64,000 nt of DNA from Streptomyces antibioticus (GCF_002019855.1 NZ_CM007717.1:8131750-8195749); one strand, 5' to 3'. Counted from the stretch's first letter, positions 8,993 through 17,537 are shown. The notes: generated by a model not told the origin, from the sequence alone. Numbers and translations are program-made.

Positions 8993-9023
8993 GTGGCTCG
9001 GCCGGCTGGTCCGGCCGAGCCAC
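8993..9023 (+). terminator. Perfect hairpin terminator
   Basis: 13-bp perfect stem (gtggctcggccgg / ccggccgagccac) with loop ctggt, 13 bases after the stop of the secreted protein. Confidence 0.9.
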
Positions 9024-9111
9024 GGCGGCGTCATCCGCTGAACCGTGGTGCTGATCGTTCCAGCGAGGCGCAGTTGATGGCGCCGCCGGAACATCACGGC
9101 TTCGACGGCGG

Positions 9112-9585
9112 CTACGCGGCTGCCCAGTCGTCACGATGGTCGCGCCACGCGGACCTGAGGGCTTCCAGTTCGGCGCGCGGGAAGTGCTCGCCCCACTTGC
9201 CGCGGTATGCGCTCTCGCCGTGCTCCCTCACGACTTCGTCGAAGCAGCGGATCACTGCTCGGGCAACGATGTCGATGTCCTGCTGGGTGGACCAGATCTC
9301 GGTCCCCGTCTTGTCGTGGGCGTTGCCGTGGGGCAGTTCGAGTAGGCGGATCCAGACGTCGGTGCCTTGACGGTAGAAGATCCATCGGAAGGCGGTGGGC
9401 TCGGCCTCGAACTGTGCTCGGCATTCGGACTCGCCGCCAACGAGTCTGGTCACCGCCGTCAGGAGATCCTCGGGGGCGGTGGTGATGTAGGACGCCGTGA
9501 CTTCGGCTTCCGACTGGTGGTCACCGACGACGCAATCGGCCCAACCGTGTCCGGACAGGATCCAGGCGAGTCGTAGGTGGGGCAT
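9112..9585 (-). CDS. Hypothetical protein
   Basis: 157 aa from ATG 9585 (MPHLRLAWILSGHGWADC), preceded by AGGGAACGG. The upstream in-frame codons to 9654 have no such signal. It is soluble, mixed alpha/beta and contains ATAPEDLLTAVTRLVGGE and WIRLLELPHGNAHDKTGTEIW blocks. Conserved hypothetical proteins of this shape occur in many Streptomyces; no domain name is offered. It is convergent with the secreted-protein gene. Confidence 0.75.
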   Translation of the reverse strand: MPHLRLAWILSGHGWADCVVGDHQSEAEVTASYITTAPEDLLTAVTRLVGGESECRAQFEAEPTAFRWIFYRQGTDVWIRLLELPHGNAHDKTGTEIWSTQQDIDIVARAVIRCFDEVVREHGESAYRGKWGEHFPRAELEALRSAWRDHRDDWAAA

Positions 9586-9750
9586 CGCCGTTCCCTTGGT
9601 TCGGTTGCGGTCCCCGGCGCCGTTCGCCAAGAACCTCGCGGGGAGGGAGTGCACGCCTGTGGGGAACGCACCTGAGTCCCCATCCTATCGAGCCGTGCCC
9701 GCACCCACCCACGATGATCAATCGCACGTCGGCCCATTAATGTCGAGGGC

Positions 9751-10410
9751 ATGACGACACCCCTTGCCGGCAGTGCCTTCGACTCGCTCCGTCTCGACGC
9801 CGTGTCCGACCAGGAGGCGCTGCGCCAGGTCTACGAACTGCCCAAGGCCGCGGCCATGCGCAAGCAGATGACCGAACTCACCGAGCAGACACGGCGGTTG
9901 ATCGGCTGCTCCTCGCTGGTCTTCGTCGCCAGCGCGGACGCCGACGGCAACTGTGACGTCTCGCCGCGTGGCGGCCCCGCCGGGTTCGCCGCCGTCCTGG
10001 ACGCGCGGACGGTGGCGATTCCGGACGCGACCGGCAACAAGCGTCTGGACACCTTGCAGAACGTCGTCGCCACCGGCCGGGCCGGGCTGCTGTTCGTCAT
10101 CCCGGGGCGCACCACGACGCTCAGGGTGAACGGCCGGGCCTGCATCTCCACCCGCCCGGAGCTGCTGTCGCAGCTCACCGCCGTGGGCAAACCGCCGGCC
10201 AGCGCGCTGGTGCTGGGGATCGAGGAGGTCTACCCGCACTGCCCCAAGTCGCTCCTGCGCAGCGCGGCGTGGAAGCCGGAACAGTGGCTGCCGACGGACG
10301 CCCAGCCGACCTCGGCCGAGGTGACGCTGGCCCAACTGCGCATGCCGGAACTGACGATCGCCGACATCGAGCAGGCGGAGGCGGAGTCGCTGAAGTACCG
10401 GTACGAGTAG
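9751..10410 (+). CDS. PPOX-type FMN-binding protein (MSMEG_1061-like)
   Basis: 219 aa. The fold is that of pyridoxamine 5'-phosphate oxidase-like flavoproteins: LVFVASADADGNCDVSPRGGPAGFA (first strands and substrate loop), IPDATGNKRLDTLQNVVATGRAGLLFVIPGR (FMN phosphate loop) and TLRVNGRACI. This pattern matches the MSMEG_1061 subgroup of FMN-dependent split-barrel proteins, whose reactions are largely unknown. It has no signal peptide. A bidirectional hairpin overlaps its stop codon. Confidence 0.88.
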   Translation: MTTPLAGSAFDSLRLDAVSDQEALRQVYELPKAAAMRKQMTELTEQTRRLIGCSSLVFVASADADGNCDVSPRGGPAGFAAVLDARTVAIPDATGNKRLDTLQNVVATGRAGLLFVIPGRTTTLRVNGRACISTRPELLSQLTAVGKPPASALVLGIEEVYPHCPKSLLRSAAWKPEQWLPTDAQPTSAEVTLAQLRMPELTIADIEQAEAESLKYRYE

Positions 10411-10439
10411 GCGGGGAGAGGAGATTCGGCCCCGCCTAC
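10407..10439. terminator. Bidirectional hairpin between convergent genes
   Basis: A 10-bp perfect inverted repeat (gtaggcgggg / ccccgcctac) with a 13-base loop. The left arm includes the TAG stop of the PPOX gene, and it sits 15 bases from the end of the convergent GNAT gene, so it can serve both. Confidence 0.75.
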
Positions 10440-10453
10440 GCGAGGGGCGCGGT

Positions 10454-11191
10454 TCAGGCGTGCTGCATCCAGACGTTGGGCTCCTGATACACGCCCTCAT
10501 CGGCCGAGCGGTCGATCCGCAGGAGGCTGAGCCCATCGGGGATCACGTAGTCGCCCGACTAGGGGAAGGCCAATCCGGTCCAGCGTTCCCACTCGGCAAC
10601 CGTGCCCGTCATCGTTTGCGAAGCCGGAGCCGCCGAAAGGATTTTGGCGCCAAGACGCTGGTGGGTTCGAATCCAAGGATCGAGAGCCGTGCCGTCCTCA
10701 CGGCTCCACCGCATGAATGTCTCGATCGGCGTCAACGGATACCGGGCCTTCATCGTGGGGCGGACCGGGGCTATGACCCGGTCCCAACCGGCTTGTTCCG
10801 CCGCCTGACGGAGCGCTTTGAGGGTTTCCCCGGCCAGCCCTCGTCCCTTCAGCGCCGGGGTGACGATCGCTCCGCAGATCACCAAGGTATTGGGCTCGAC
10901 TTCTTGCTCACGGCCCTCGACGGCACGGACAAGTGCCTGGGTATAGCCCGTGGGGAGAGACTCGGGGAGCCCGTCCCAGCGAATGGGCACACCCCAGCCT
11001 GCGGCGACCGGCACATCACGCTCATCCACCAACGTAAGGTTCAGATCGGCGAACCACTCGCCGACCCTCCCGATGTATTCCTTCACCAGCCGGTCAGCAG
11101 TGATGAACTCCGGGAAGCCTTCGCTGTACAGCTCCTTGAGATGCGCGTCGTGCCAAGTACGGGAATCAGTGCGTTCGATCTTCAGGATCAT
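10454..11191 (-). pseudogene. GNAT acetyltransferase interrupted by an in-frame amber codon
   Basis: The frame from ATG 11191 encodes a GNAT protein (VICGAIVTPALKGRGLAGETLKAL gives the acetyl-CoA loop, with a Q/RxxGxG/A-like GRGLAG). After residue 210 (ERWTGLAFP) there is TAG at 10559-10561, yet the same frame continues for 34 conserved-looking codons, SGDYVIPDGLSLLRIDRSAD and then EGVYQEPNVWMQHA, to TGA at 10454. From memory, Streptomyces homologues run through this point as ...AFPE(S/T)GDYV..., so TAG most simply replaces a GAG. It may be a truncated but working enzyme, a pseudogene, or a sequencing error. It is co-directional with and 7 bases downstream of the next gene. Confidence 0.7.
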
Positions 11192-11198
11192 GGCCCCT

Positions 11199-11909
11199 TC
11201 AGTTCTGGTTCACGGGCCAGACCGCGGCCGGGTCGCAGTGGGCCGGGCAGGCCAGTAGATAGACCTCGTTGCCGAGGAAGAGACCGTAGGTGTCGGCGCC
11301 AATGCTGTAGGGCTGCTCCGGTTGGTCCGGGTGGACGGCGAATTCCATGCCCTCCGGCACCTGGCAGAGGTAGATCAACTCGGCGCCGCACGCGCACCGG
11401 TAGAACTCCGGGTCTTGGGCCCAGGACGGTGTGCCGCCCATTTTGAACGTCTGGGCCCCCAGCCCTCGCGCGTTCGGGTTGTCCACGAAGGGGCGCAGGA
11501 CCAGCGGCAGGGCACACACGGACGGCTCGGGTTCCGCCGTCGGCAGCGTCGCGTGGCGCTGGAGCAGCAGGCTCCAGAACGGACCCGGATAGGGCGGCTG
11601 CGCAGCGTCCCAGTACCGAGGCACGAGCCGGCCGTCGGTCAACTGCGGGTCGGAGGCGTCGTTGTGCGCACGGCAGTGGAAAACCAGCAGGTGGTCTCCG
11701 CCGAAAGGCCCGACGTCCTGAGGGACGTCGAGTTGGAAGAACAGTGCCATTCGCTCGCCGCAGAAACACTCCGGCCACGCTTGGCCCTCGTCCAGGAAGG
11801 GCCAGCCGCCCACCGAGTTCCGCGTCGGCCGGGCCAGGGGTTCGGTTCCGACCTCGACGGTGTACGCAGGCAGCCCGATACGTCTGTGCGGCACAACACG
11901 TTCGACCAT
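11199..11909 (-). CDS. Hypothetical Cys-rich protein
   Basis: 236 aa starting MVERVVPHRRIGLPAYTVEV. It is soluble, with repeated Cys motifs that could bind zinc: ECFCGERM (about residue 49), FHCRAHND and YRCACGAEL (about residue 170). The layout is reminiscent of DUF1963/YwqG-like bacterial proteins, but I would not name it. It lies 7 bases upstream of the GNAT gene and is probably cotranscribed with it. Confidence 0.75.
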   Translation of the reverse strand: MVERVVPHRRIGLPAYTVEVGTEPLARPTRNSVGGWPFLDEGQAWPECFCGERMALFFQLDVPQDVGPFGGDHLLVFHCRAHNDASDPQLTDGRLVPRYWDAAQPPYPGPFWSLLLQRHATLPTAEPEPSVCALPLVLRPFVDNPNARGLGAQTFKMGGTPSWAQDPEFYRCACGAELIYLCQVPEGMEFAVHPDQPEQPYSIGADTYGLFLGNEVYLLACPAHCDPAAVWPVNQN

Positions 11910-11970
11910 CCACTCACTCTAAGCGCGCCTTGCCCTGGTGAGCGGGGCTTCCGTTCCCGTCGTTGGAGGC

Positions 11971-12507
11971 TCACAGCAGATCGTCCGTGTCGTACAGGCG
12001 CTCGTGCCACCAGGCGCCCCTGCGCCAGGGCTCGCGGTGTGCGAAGACGTCCGGCAATGTCCTGTGCAGCAGCTCCCCGTCGAGCTCGGCCAGCAGGGAC
12101 TCCAAGTCGCGGCGGGCGTAGTGGGGGAGCAGCGGGAGCATCCCCTCCAGGACGTCACGGGCCGCAGCAGGATTGCATTCGAGGTCGCAGCGCGTGCAGG
12201 CGCAGTAGTCGCGGCGCATGTAGAGGTACCGGCCCGGGGTGGCGAGGAAACGGCGCAGCGCGGCGACGGCGGCCCTGGTGATCCCCGGCGTCACGAGCCT
12301 GTCGGTGTACAGGGTTTGTCGCCGGTGCCGCGCGCTCGGGTCCGTGTCGGGCAGGGGCAAGGAGTCCGCGTACAGGCACTCCGCCCGGTGAACGGCGGAC
12401 ACGGTTCGTGAGTCGAGGCGGTCGATCCGGGTCGGCCAGGGGAGGAGGTCGACGGACGGGGGACTGAAGCGTCGGGCGCGCAGGGCGCCGGGCCGTCTAC
12501 GCGGCAC
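11971..12507 (-). CDS. Hypothetical protein
   Basis: 178 aa from GTG 12507, preceded by AAGG. It contains RRDYCACTRCDLECNP (Cys-rich, about residues 100-115) followed by helices (RDVLEGMLPLLPHYARRDLESLLAELDGELL) and a HEPWRRGAWWHERLYDTDDLL end. There is no signal peptide or membrane segment. The family is not recognised. It is transcribed away from the GNAT gene upstream, in the same direction as the following genes. Confidence 0.7.
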   Translation of the reverse strand: MPRRRPGALRARRFSPPSVDLLPWPTRIDRLDSRTVSAVHRAECLYADSLPLPDTDPSARHRRQTLYTDRLVTPGITRAAVAALRRFLATPGRYLYMRRDYCACTRCDLECNPAAARDVLEGMLPLLPHYARRDLESLLAELDGELLHRTLPDVFAHREPWRRGAWWHERLYDTDDLL

Positions 12508-12587
12508 TGGCCTTTCGCTGTGTCGTCATGCGGTGATCATGCGACAGGCGGGACAGGGATGTCCACCCTTGCCGAGCCCAGGCCCAG

Positions 12588-13127
12588 TTACCCCCAGGAC
12601 GTGCCCGGCGGCCGCAGGCCGAGCCACTGTTCGGCGTCCCAGGCGTGGAACCGTTCCACCTCGGCGAATCCCAACTTCGCCGCAAGCCGCATCGAGCGAG
12701 CGTTGGCGGTCTGGGTGGTGAGCACCACCGGCTCATCGGGATGGACGCCTGCGAACCAGTCCAGAGCCGCCGCGCACGCCTCACGGGCGTATCCGAATCC
12801 CCAGACCCGCGGCAGGAACAGGTAGCCGAGATCGACCTTCCCCACAGCGGCCGGGCGACGGTGCTCCGTGACTCTCCTGAGCAGGACCTGCCCGATCATC
12901 TCCCCGTCGAGATCGACCACGAGGCTCACGGGCCGCCGCCCGGGCACCTCGGGCATCTCGCGCTCAAGCTCGTCCCGCGAGTGGGCGCCGCCGAGGTAGG
13001 TGTGCACCTCCGCCGACGTCAGCAGCTCGATGAACGCCGTACGGTCCCGGGCCTCGGACTCACGGAGCACGAGCCTCTCGGTCCGGAGGGGAGCAGTTGG
13101 CCAGTCGACGGGGCCGAGATCAGTCAT
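12588..13127 (-). CDS. GNAT-family N-acetyltransferase (RimJ/RimL type)
   Basis: 179 aa from ATG 13127 (MTDLGPVDWPTAPLRTERLVL). The RTERLVLRESEARDRTAFIELL start is typical of RimJ/RimL-type enzymes. The acetyl-CoA region is KVDLGYLFLPRVWGFGYAREACAAALDWF, with the Q/RxxGxG loop represented by RVWGFGYA, and ends NARSMRLAAKLGFAEVERF. It acetylates an amine, perhaps a protein N-terminus or small molecule; the substrate cannot be read. The in-frame ATG at 13163 is possible but has no better ribosome binding site. Confidence 0.88.
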   Translation of the reverse strand: MTDLGPVDWPTAPLRTERLVLRESEARDRTAFIELLTSAEVHTYLGGAHSRDELEREMPEVPGRRPVSLVVDLDGEMIGQVLLRRVTEHRRPAAVGKVDLGYLFLPRVWGFGYAREACAAALDWFAGVHPDEPVVLTTQTANARSMRLAAKLGFAEVERFHAWDAEQWLGLRPPGTSWG

Positions 13128-13190
13128 GCAGGCCACCCAAGCAGCACGCCCGGCAGCGATCAAGGCTCCCTGAGACGCGGCCGGTTCCGC

Positions 13191-13841
13191 TCAGCCGTCG
13201 AGCCCGGCCGAGGGCGCGTCCCCGTTCTGCGCCTGCCGGGCCCGCTCGGCGAGCACCGTTGCCAGGTCCCGAACCGCCTCCTCGTCGATGCCGCCCTTGT
13301 CCGTGGACGCCGTCTCGGTCCACAGCAGCACCGTGCCGACCCGGGTCTGGGTCACGGCGCCGGGCTCGCCGAGGAATCCGGCGGTGCCGAATCGAGCGTC
13401 ACGCTCGTCACCGAGCGAGCCGATCTCGAATGCCTTGGCCTTCTGCCCCGCCCGCTTGCCGTAGTAGCCGTCCCAGAGCACGTCGTACGCCGCGTGGGCG
13501 GCCTGCTCGGTGTCGTAGGCGATGACCAGGAAGGTGACGGTGGCGGCGTTGTCGTCGTGCTGGAAGGTCGAGGCGCCGAAGAAGCGGGAGTTCTCGCAGC
13601 CCGCGTTGCCCTTGATGGGGCAGGCCTGCGAACGGTAGAGCTTGTCCATCTCGACCGCCGTGGGCCGAGCGGACTCCTTCCACCCGGGCATGGCCTCGCC
13701 GTCGGGCAACGTCTCCCGTACCTGTTCCTTCGAGAGCGCCACCGCCTTGCCGTTCCCACCGTCACCGTCACCACCACAGCCGGCCAACAGCAGCGCCGCC
13801 GCCGCGATCGTCACGCACCACCGGTAGTTCCTCATGGTCAT
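13191..13841 (-). CDS. Putative lipoprotein
   Basis: 216 aa from ATG 13841 (a second ATG at 13835 is possible). It has a lipoprotein signal peptide with lipobox LLLAGC (Cys near residue 21), then a Gly/Asp-rich linker and a soluble alpha/beta domain containing SQACPIKGNAGCENS (likely disulfide) and FLVIAYDTEQAAHAAYDVLW. It is expected to be anchored to the outer face of the membrane. The function is unknown. It is divergent from the LacI regulator, sharing a 160-base intergenic region. Confidence 0.82.
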   Translation of the reverse strand: MTMRNYRWCVTIAAAALLLAGCGGDGDGGNGKAVALSKEQVRETLPDGEAMPGWKESARPTAVEMDKLYRSQACPIKGNAGCENSRFFGASTFQHDDNAATVTFLVIAYDTEQAAHAAYDVLWDGYYGKRAGQKAKAFEIGSLGDERDARFGTAGFLGEPGAVTQTRVGTVLLWTETASTDKGGIDEEAVRDLATVLAERARQAQNGDAPSAGLDG

Positions 13842-13956
13842 GCCACCACCCCCTGCGGTGATCTTACGCGGACCGGCTCCGCGCCCCGAGTGTGCAGCTC
13901 CGCTCCCCAGATCCCCCACGAACCCGCTAGCCCGACGCACCCCCGCCGGTCCAGAA

Positions 13957-13970
13957 TGGAAGGGCTTCCA
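13957..13970. promoter_or_regulatory. LacI-type operator upstream of the regulator gene
   Basis: tggaagggcttcca is a 14-bp palindrome apart from its centre and lies 33 bases upstream of the regulator ATG. It is the same class as the sites at 17474, 18872, 20555 and 25650, so autoregulation is likely. Confidence 0.7.
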
Positions 13971-14003
13971 GTACTGTTGCGAACCAGGAGGGCCCCCGGT
14001 CTC

Positions 14004-15017
14004 ATGAGTAATGTGCCACCGCCTCGCCGGCTGACGCTCGACCAGGTGGCCGAGCGGGCCGGTGTGTCCCGTTCGGTCGCCTCACGGGTCCTCAACGACG
14101 CTCCCCATGTCAGCCGCGCCAAGCGCGAGGCCGTAGAGCGCGCGGTGCGCGATCTCGGCTTCGTCGCGAACTCCAAGGCCCGCGCGCTGGCGACCAGCCA
14201 GGCCGGCGTGGCCGCGCTCGTCATCTCCCAGCACGACCCCGCCGTACTGGCCGACCCCTTCTTCGGGCAGGTCATCGTCGGCGTGTCCGCCGTCCTGGAG
14301 GAGGCCGACCTCAACCTGATGCTGTGCCTGGCCGCATCCGAGCGCGGACGGTCACGCGTCGAGCACCTGCTGCGCTCCGGCGGCGTCGACGGCGTGATGA
14401 TGATGGCCCTCCACGAGGACGACCCGCTGGCGGCCCTGGCCGAGCAGACGGCGACGCCCGTGATATTCGGCGGCAGACCGGTCGGCAAGGATCCGCGCTG
14501 GTACGTCGACATCGACAATGTCGCCGGCGCGCGCGTGGCCACAGATCATCTGCTGGCGCGGGGACGCAAGAACATCGTCACCATCAGCGGGCCGCTGGAC
14601 ACCCAGGTCGGGCAGGCACGGCACCGCGGGTACCGGGAGGCGCTGCTGCTGGCGGGTGTGACGCCGCGGGAGCCCGAGACGGGGGACTTCGAGGAGGCCG
14701 GCGGGGCCGCCGCGATGACCAGGCTGCTCCAGGCCCATCCGGACCTGGACGGCGTCTTCGCGGCGAACGACAACATGGCGGTGGGCGCCCTGCGCGCGCT
14801 GCGGCAGGCGGGGCGTTCGGTGCCCGGCGAGGTGTCGGTCGTCGGGTTCGACGATCTCGCCGTCGCGCAGATCGCCGAGCCCGCGCTGACGACCGTGCAC
14901 CAGCCGATAAGGAATCTGGGGCGGGAGATGGCGCGCATGCTGGTCGGGCTGATCGGCGGCCAGGATCCCAGCCCGCTCCTGCTCCCTACGCACCTGGTAG
15001 TGCGCGCGAGCAGTTGA
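14004..15017 (+). CDS. LacI-family repressor, CebR-like
   Basis: 337 aa. The N-terminal helix-turn-helix is RLTLDQVAERAGVSRSVASR (residues about 9-28), with hinge helix SKARALATSQ, followed by a periplasmic-binding-protein-like sensor domain (VAALVISQHDPAVLADPFF, VFAANDNMAVGALRALR, SVVGFDDLAVAQIAEP, LTTVHQP). ATG 14004 has AGGAGGG 11 bases upstream; the long open frame further upstream is not coding. It converges on an ABC importer operon whose genes carry TGGAAGCGCTTCCA-type sites, one of them (20555-20568) identical to the published CebR consensus TGGGAGCGCTCCCA. It should repress sugar uptake and hydrolysis until a cello-oligosaccharide or similar inducer binds. Confidence 0.92.
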   Translation: MSNVPPPRRLTLDQVAERAGVSRSVASRVLNDAPHVSRAKREAVERAVRDLGFVANSKARALATSQAGVAALVISQHDPAVLADPFFGQVIVGVSAVLEEADLNLMLCLAASERGRSRVEHLLRSGGVDGVMMMALHEDDPLAALAEQTATPVIFGGRPVGKDPRWYVDIDNVAGARVATDHLLARGRKNIVTISGPLDTQVGQARHRGYREALLLAGVTPREPETGDFEEAGGAAAMTRLLQAHPDLDGVFAANDNMAVGALRALRQAGRSVPGEVSVVGFDDLAVAQIAEPALTTVHQPIRNLGREMARMLVGLIGGQDPSPLLLPTHLVVRASS

Positions 15018-15400
15018 GCGAGCGGACCGGGAACACGCCAAGGGCGCGCCGGGCCCTCGCGGGGAAAGTACCAAGCCCTCGCGGGGAAAGCGCCGGGCCC
15101 ACGCGGGGGAAGCGCCGGGCCTAGGTGGGGAACGCGCCCGGCGCAGGCCGGAAACGCGCCCGGCGCACGCCAGGAGCGTGCGCCAGCAGCGCGCCCCGAC
15201 ACATGGCCGCAGCGCGCCCCGGCATAAGCCCGGGGCGCGCCCCGGACACTCACCAGGGCCGCGCCCGGCTCACGCGAAACCGCGTCCGGGGCGGCACGCC
15301 CTCGTGTCCGCGGCACGCGCCAGGCAGCGTCGGTCGCGTCGGTACGACCACAGCGGGGGAGCATCTCTGCACTGCCTGACGCGAGCGACGGACACGAGGA
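15018..15400. repeat. Degenerate GC-rich repeat field, no gene
   Basis: After the repressor stop there is a run of imperfect units built from gcgccgggccc and acgcgggga(a)agc (roughly 25-30 bases each) up to about 15260, then non-repetitive sequence to 15400. Open frames here are products of composition. It separates two convergent transcription units. Confidence 0.55.
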
Positions 15401-15412
15401 CGGGCCCCGACG

Positions 15413-15510
15413 GCCCGGACGGTCCGCATGGCCTGGACGGCCCCGACAACCCGCACGGCCCGGACGGCCCTGACAACCCGCACCGCCCGGACGCCCCCGA
15501 CAACCCGCAC
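15413..15510. repeat. 27-bp tandem repeat, three full copies plus a partial copy
   Basis: Units at 15430-15456, 15457-15483 and 15484-15510 share the pattern ggcccggacggccc-gacaacccgcac, preceded by a partial unit from about 15413. It lies between convergent lacI-type and permease genes. The plus frame would read a Gly-Pro-Asp-rich collagen-like string, but no plausible start or ribosome binding site supports expression. Confidence 0.75.
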
Positions 15511-15536
15511 CGCCCGCACGGCCCCGCCGTCCCCCC

Positions 15537-16448
15537 TCAGCCCTTGACGGCGCCGTGCATGATCCCTCCGACGATCTGCCGGCCGAGCAGACCGAACACG
15601 ACCAGCACCGGCAGCGTTCCGAGCAGGGTGCCGGCCATGATGACCGACTGGTCGTGGACGTAACCGCCGCCGAGCTGGCGCAACGCCACCTGCACGGTGG
15701 GCTCTTGGGACGACAGGGCGATGATGGGCCAGAAGAAGTCGTTCCAGGCGGTCATGAAGGTGAGCAGTCCGAGCACGGCCATCGCCGGACGGGCGACGGG
15801 GACGACGATGGTCCAGAAGATGCGTGACGTGGAGGCGCCGTCGACGCGAGCGGCCTCGATCAGTTCGTCGGGCAGCGACTGCGCGATGTACTGGCGCATG
15901 AAGAACACACCGAACGCGGACACCAGGCTGGGCAGGATGACCGCCTGGAGCTGATTGGCCCACTGGAGCTTGGCGATGATCATGAAGAGCGGGATGACGC
16001 CGAGCTGCGGCGGGATCATCATGGTGGCGACCGTGAAGGACAGCAGGGCGTTACGGCCGCGGAAGCGCAGCTTGGCGAACGCGAACCCCGCCAGCGTCGA
16101 GCACAGCACCGTGCCGACGGTGATCGAGGTCGACACGATCAGGGAGTTGAGCAGGGCCTTGCCGATGTCGGCCTGGTGCAGGGCCTGTTGGAAGTTGTGC
16201 AGCAGGTTCGGGCCCGGCCACAGCACCGGGGGCACCCGGGCGATGTCCGCGTTGGAACGGCTGGCCGCGACCAAGGTGTAGTAGAGCGGGAACATCGACA
16301 CGAGGGTCGCCAGGATCAGGAACACGTAGGTCAGACGGCCCGCGTGCATCGTGCGCCCGGAGCGCCGACGGCGTCGTGCGGGGGCCGGGCTCGCGGTGGA
16401 CTTCCGGGCCGCGGGCGTCCGCTGGGTGTCTGGCAGGGTGGTGGTCAC
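15537..16448 (-). CDS. Sugar ABC transporter inner-membrane permease (CebG/MalG type)
   Basis: 303 aa with a basic cytoplasmic N-terminus (ARRRRRSGRTMHAGR) and six predicted membrane helices beginning LTYVFLILATLVSMFPLYYTL. The permease EAA loop is intact: EAARVDGASTSRIFWTIVVP. It forms the transporter channel with the upstream permease, whose stop it overlaps by 4 bases (ATGA). No ATP-binding gene is present here; Streptomyces sugar importers of this type usually share the MsiK ATPase encoded elsewhere. Confidence 0.93.
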   Translation of the reverse strand: MTTTLPDTQRTPAARKSTASPAPARRRRRSGRTMHAGRLTYVFLILATLVSMFPLYYTLVAASRSNADIARVPPVLWPGPNLLHNFQQALHQADIGKALLNSLIVSTSITVGTVLCSTLAGFAFAKLRFRGRNALLSFTVATMMIPPQLGVIPLFMIIAKLQWANQLQAVILPSLVSAFGVFFMRQYIAQSLPDELIEAARVDGASTSRIFWTIVVPVARPAMAVLGLLTFMTAWNDFFWPIIALSSQEPTVQVALRQLGGGYVHDQSVIMAGTLLGTLPVLVVFGLLGRQIVGGIMHGAVKG

Positions 16449-17401
16449 CGGGCTGTCTCCTTGGCCGTACGGCGGCGCGCGAGCAGGGTGTTGAGCCCGA
16501 CGAGCAGCAGGATGAGCAGGAACATCACCCAGGCGATCGCCGCGGCCCGCCCGAGGTGGAAGAACGACCAGCCCTGCTCGTACATGTAGAGGCCGAGGGT
16601 CTGGTACTGGTGGCTGATGCCACCGGACGCCGAGCCCTCGAACAGCAGGGGCTCACCGAAGAGTTGGGTCGCGCCGATGGTGGACATGATGACGGCGAAG
16701 ACAATGGTCGGGCGCAGCCCGGGAAGCGTCACGTGGAAGAACTGGCGCCACCGCGAGGCCCCGTCCACCTCGGCGGCCTCGTAGAGGTCACCGGGGATGG
16801 ACTGCATGCCGGCCAGGAAGATGAGGGCGTTGTAGCCGGTCCAGCGCCAGATGACGATGCAGGAGACGGCGGTCTGCGACGTCCAGGTGCCGGTCTGCCA
16901 GTCGACCGGGCTGATCCCGAACAGCGACAGCACGTAGTTGACCAGCCCGAAGTCATGGCCGAACAACTGGGCGAAGACGAGGGTCGCGGCGGCCACGGAG
17001 GTGGCGTACGGCAGCAGCATCACGGTGCGGAAGAATGTGCGCCCGCGCAGCCGGTAGTTGAGCAGATGCGCCAGTCCGAGGGCGAGCATGAGCTGCGGAA
17101 TGGTCGACAGCGCGCCCAGCGTGAAGGTGTTGCGCAGTGCCGTCCAGAAGAACGGGTCCTCGAAAATGGCGACGTAATTGCCCCAGCCCCGCCATGCCTT
17201 GTCACCGGACGTCTGGAGTTCGACGCGGTAGAAGGAGATGTACGCGGTGTAGATCAGGGGAAAGAGGCCGAACGCCGCGAACAGGGTGAAGAACGGTGCG
17301 AGATAGCTGTACGGCGACACGGCGCGCAGGAACCGGCGGGCCGGAGCCGGCCGGGGCGCGCGCCGAGCTGGGGCGCTGGGCGCGGGAGCGGTGAGAGTCA
17401 T
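16445..17401 (-). CDS. Sugar ABC transporter inner-membrane permease (CebF/MalF type)
   Basis: 318 aa from ATG 17401, preceded by GAAGGGCC. The open frame extends upstream to 17560, but that part spans two operators and is not coding. The protein has a proline/arginine-rich N-tail, then about six helices starting PYSYLAPFFTLFAAFGLFPLIY. The EAA motif is YEAAEVDGASRWRQFFHVTLP. It pairs with the overlapping downstream permease. The 136-base gap from the binding-protein gene holds two operators, so this half of the operon may have its own regulated promoter. Confidence 0.93.
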   Translation of the reverse strand: MTLTAPAPSAPARRAPRPAPARRFLRAVSPYSYLAPFFTLFAAFGLFPLIYTAYISFYRVELQTSGDKAWRGWGNYVAIFEDPFFWTALRNTFTLGALSTIPQLMLALGLAHLLNYRLRGRTFFRTVMLLPYATSVAAATLVFAQLFGHDFGLVNYVLSLFGISPVDWQTGTWTSQTAVSCIVIWRWTGYNALIFLAGMQSIPGDLYEAAEVDGASRWRQFFHVTLPGLRPTIVFAVIMSTIGATQLFGEPLLFEGSASGGISHQYQTLGLYMYEQGWSFFHLGRAAAIAWVMFLLILLLVGLNTLLARRRTAKETAR

Positions 17402-17473
17402 GCGACGGCCCTTCGGGCATCGGGTACGGCAGGTGCGGGAGCGGGGCGGAAGGAGGGGATGGAAGGAGGAGGG

Positions 17474-17520
17474 TGGAAGCGCTTCCAATGGTGGGTGCGA
17501 CGGGATTGGAAGCGCTTCCG
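17474..17520. promoter_or_regulatory. Two LacI-type operators between binding protein and permeases
   Basis: tggaagcgcttcca (17474-17487, perfect palindrome) and tggaagcgcttccg (17507-17520, one mismatch), centre-to-centre 33 bp or about three helical turns, lie between the binding-protein stop and the first permease start. This spacing suits cooperative binding by a LacI dimer pair. Confidence 0.8.
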
Positions 17521-17537
17521 GTCCTGCGGCAGAAGGA

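Noticed and set aside
10662..10674. gggttcgaatcc, resembling the T-loop of a tRNA
   Set aside because: It lies inside the GNAT coding sequence (codons for WIRTHQR region) and no cloverleaf or attachment-site duplication surrounds it.
12645..14003. Very long open frame running into the LacI gene from upstream
   Set aside because: It is antisense to the GNAT and lipoprotein genes and its codon pattern is their mirror image; the LacI gene starts at 14004 with a good ribosome binding site.
15178..15663. Collagen-like Gly-Pro-Asp protein
   Set aside because: The frame exists only because of the 27-bp repeat; there is no start signal, and it overlaps the end of the permease gene in antisense.
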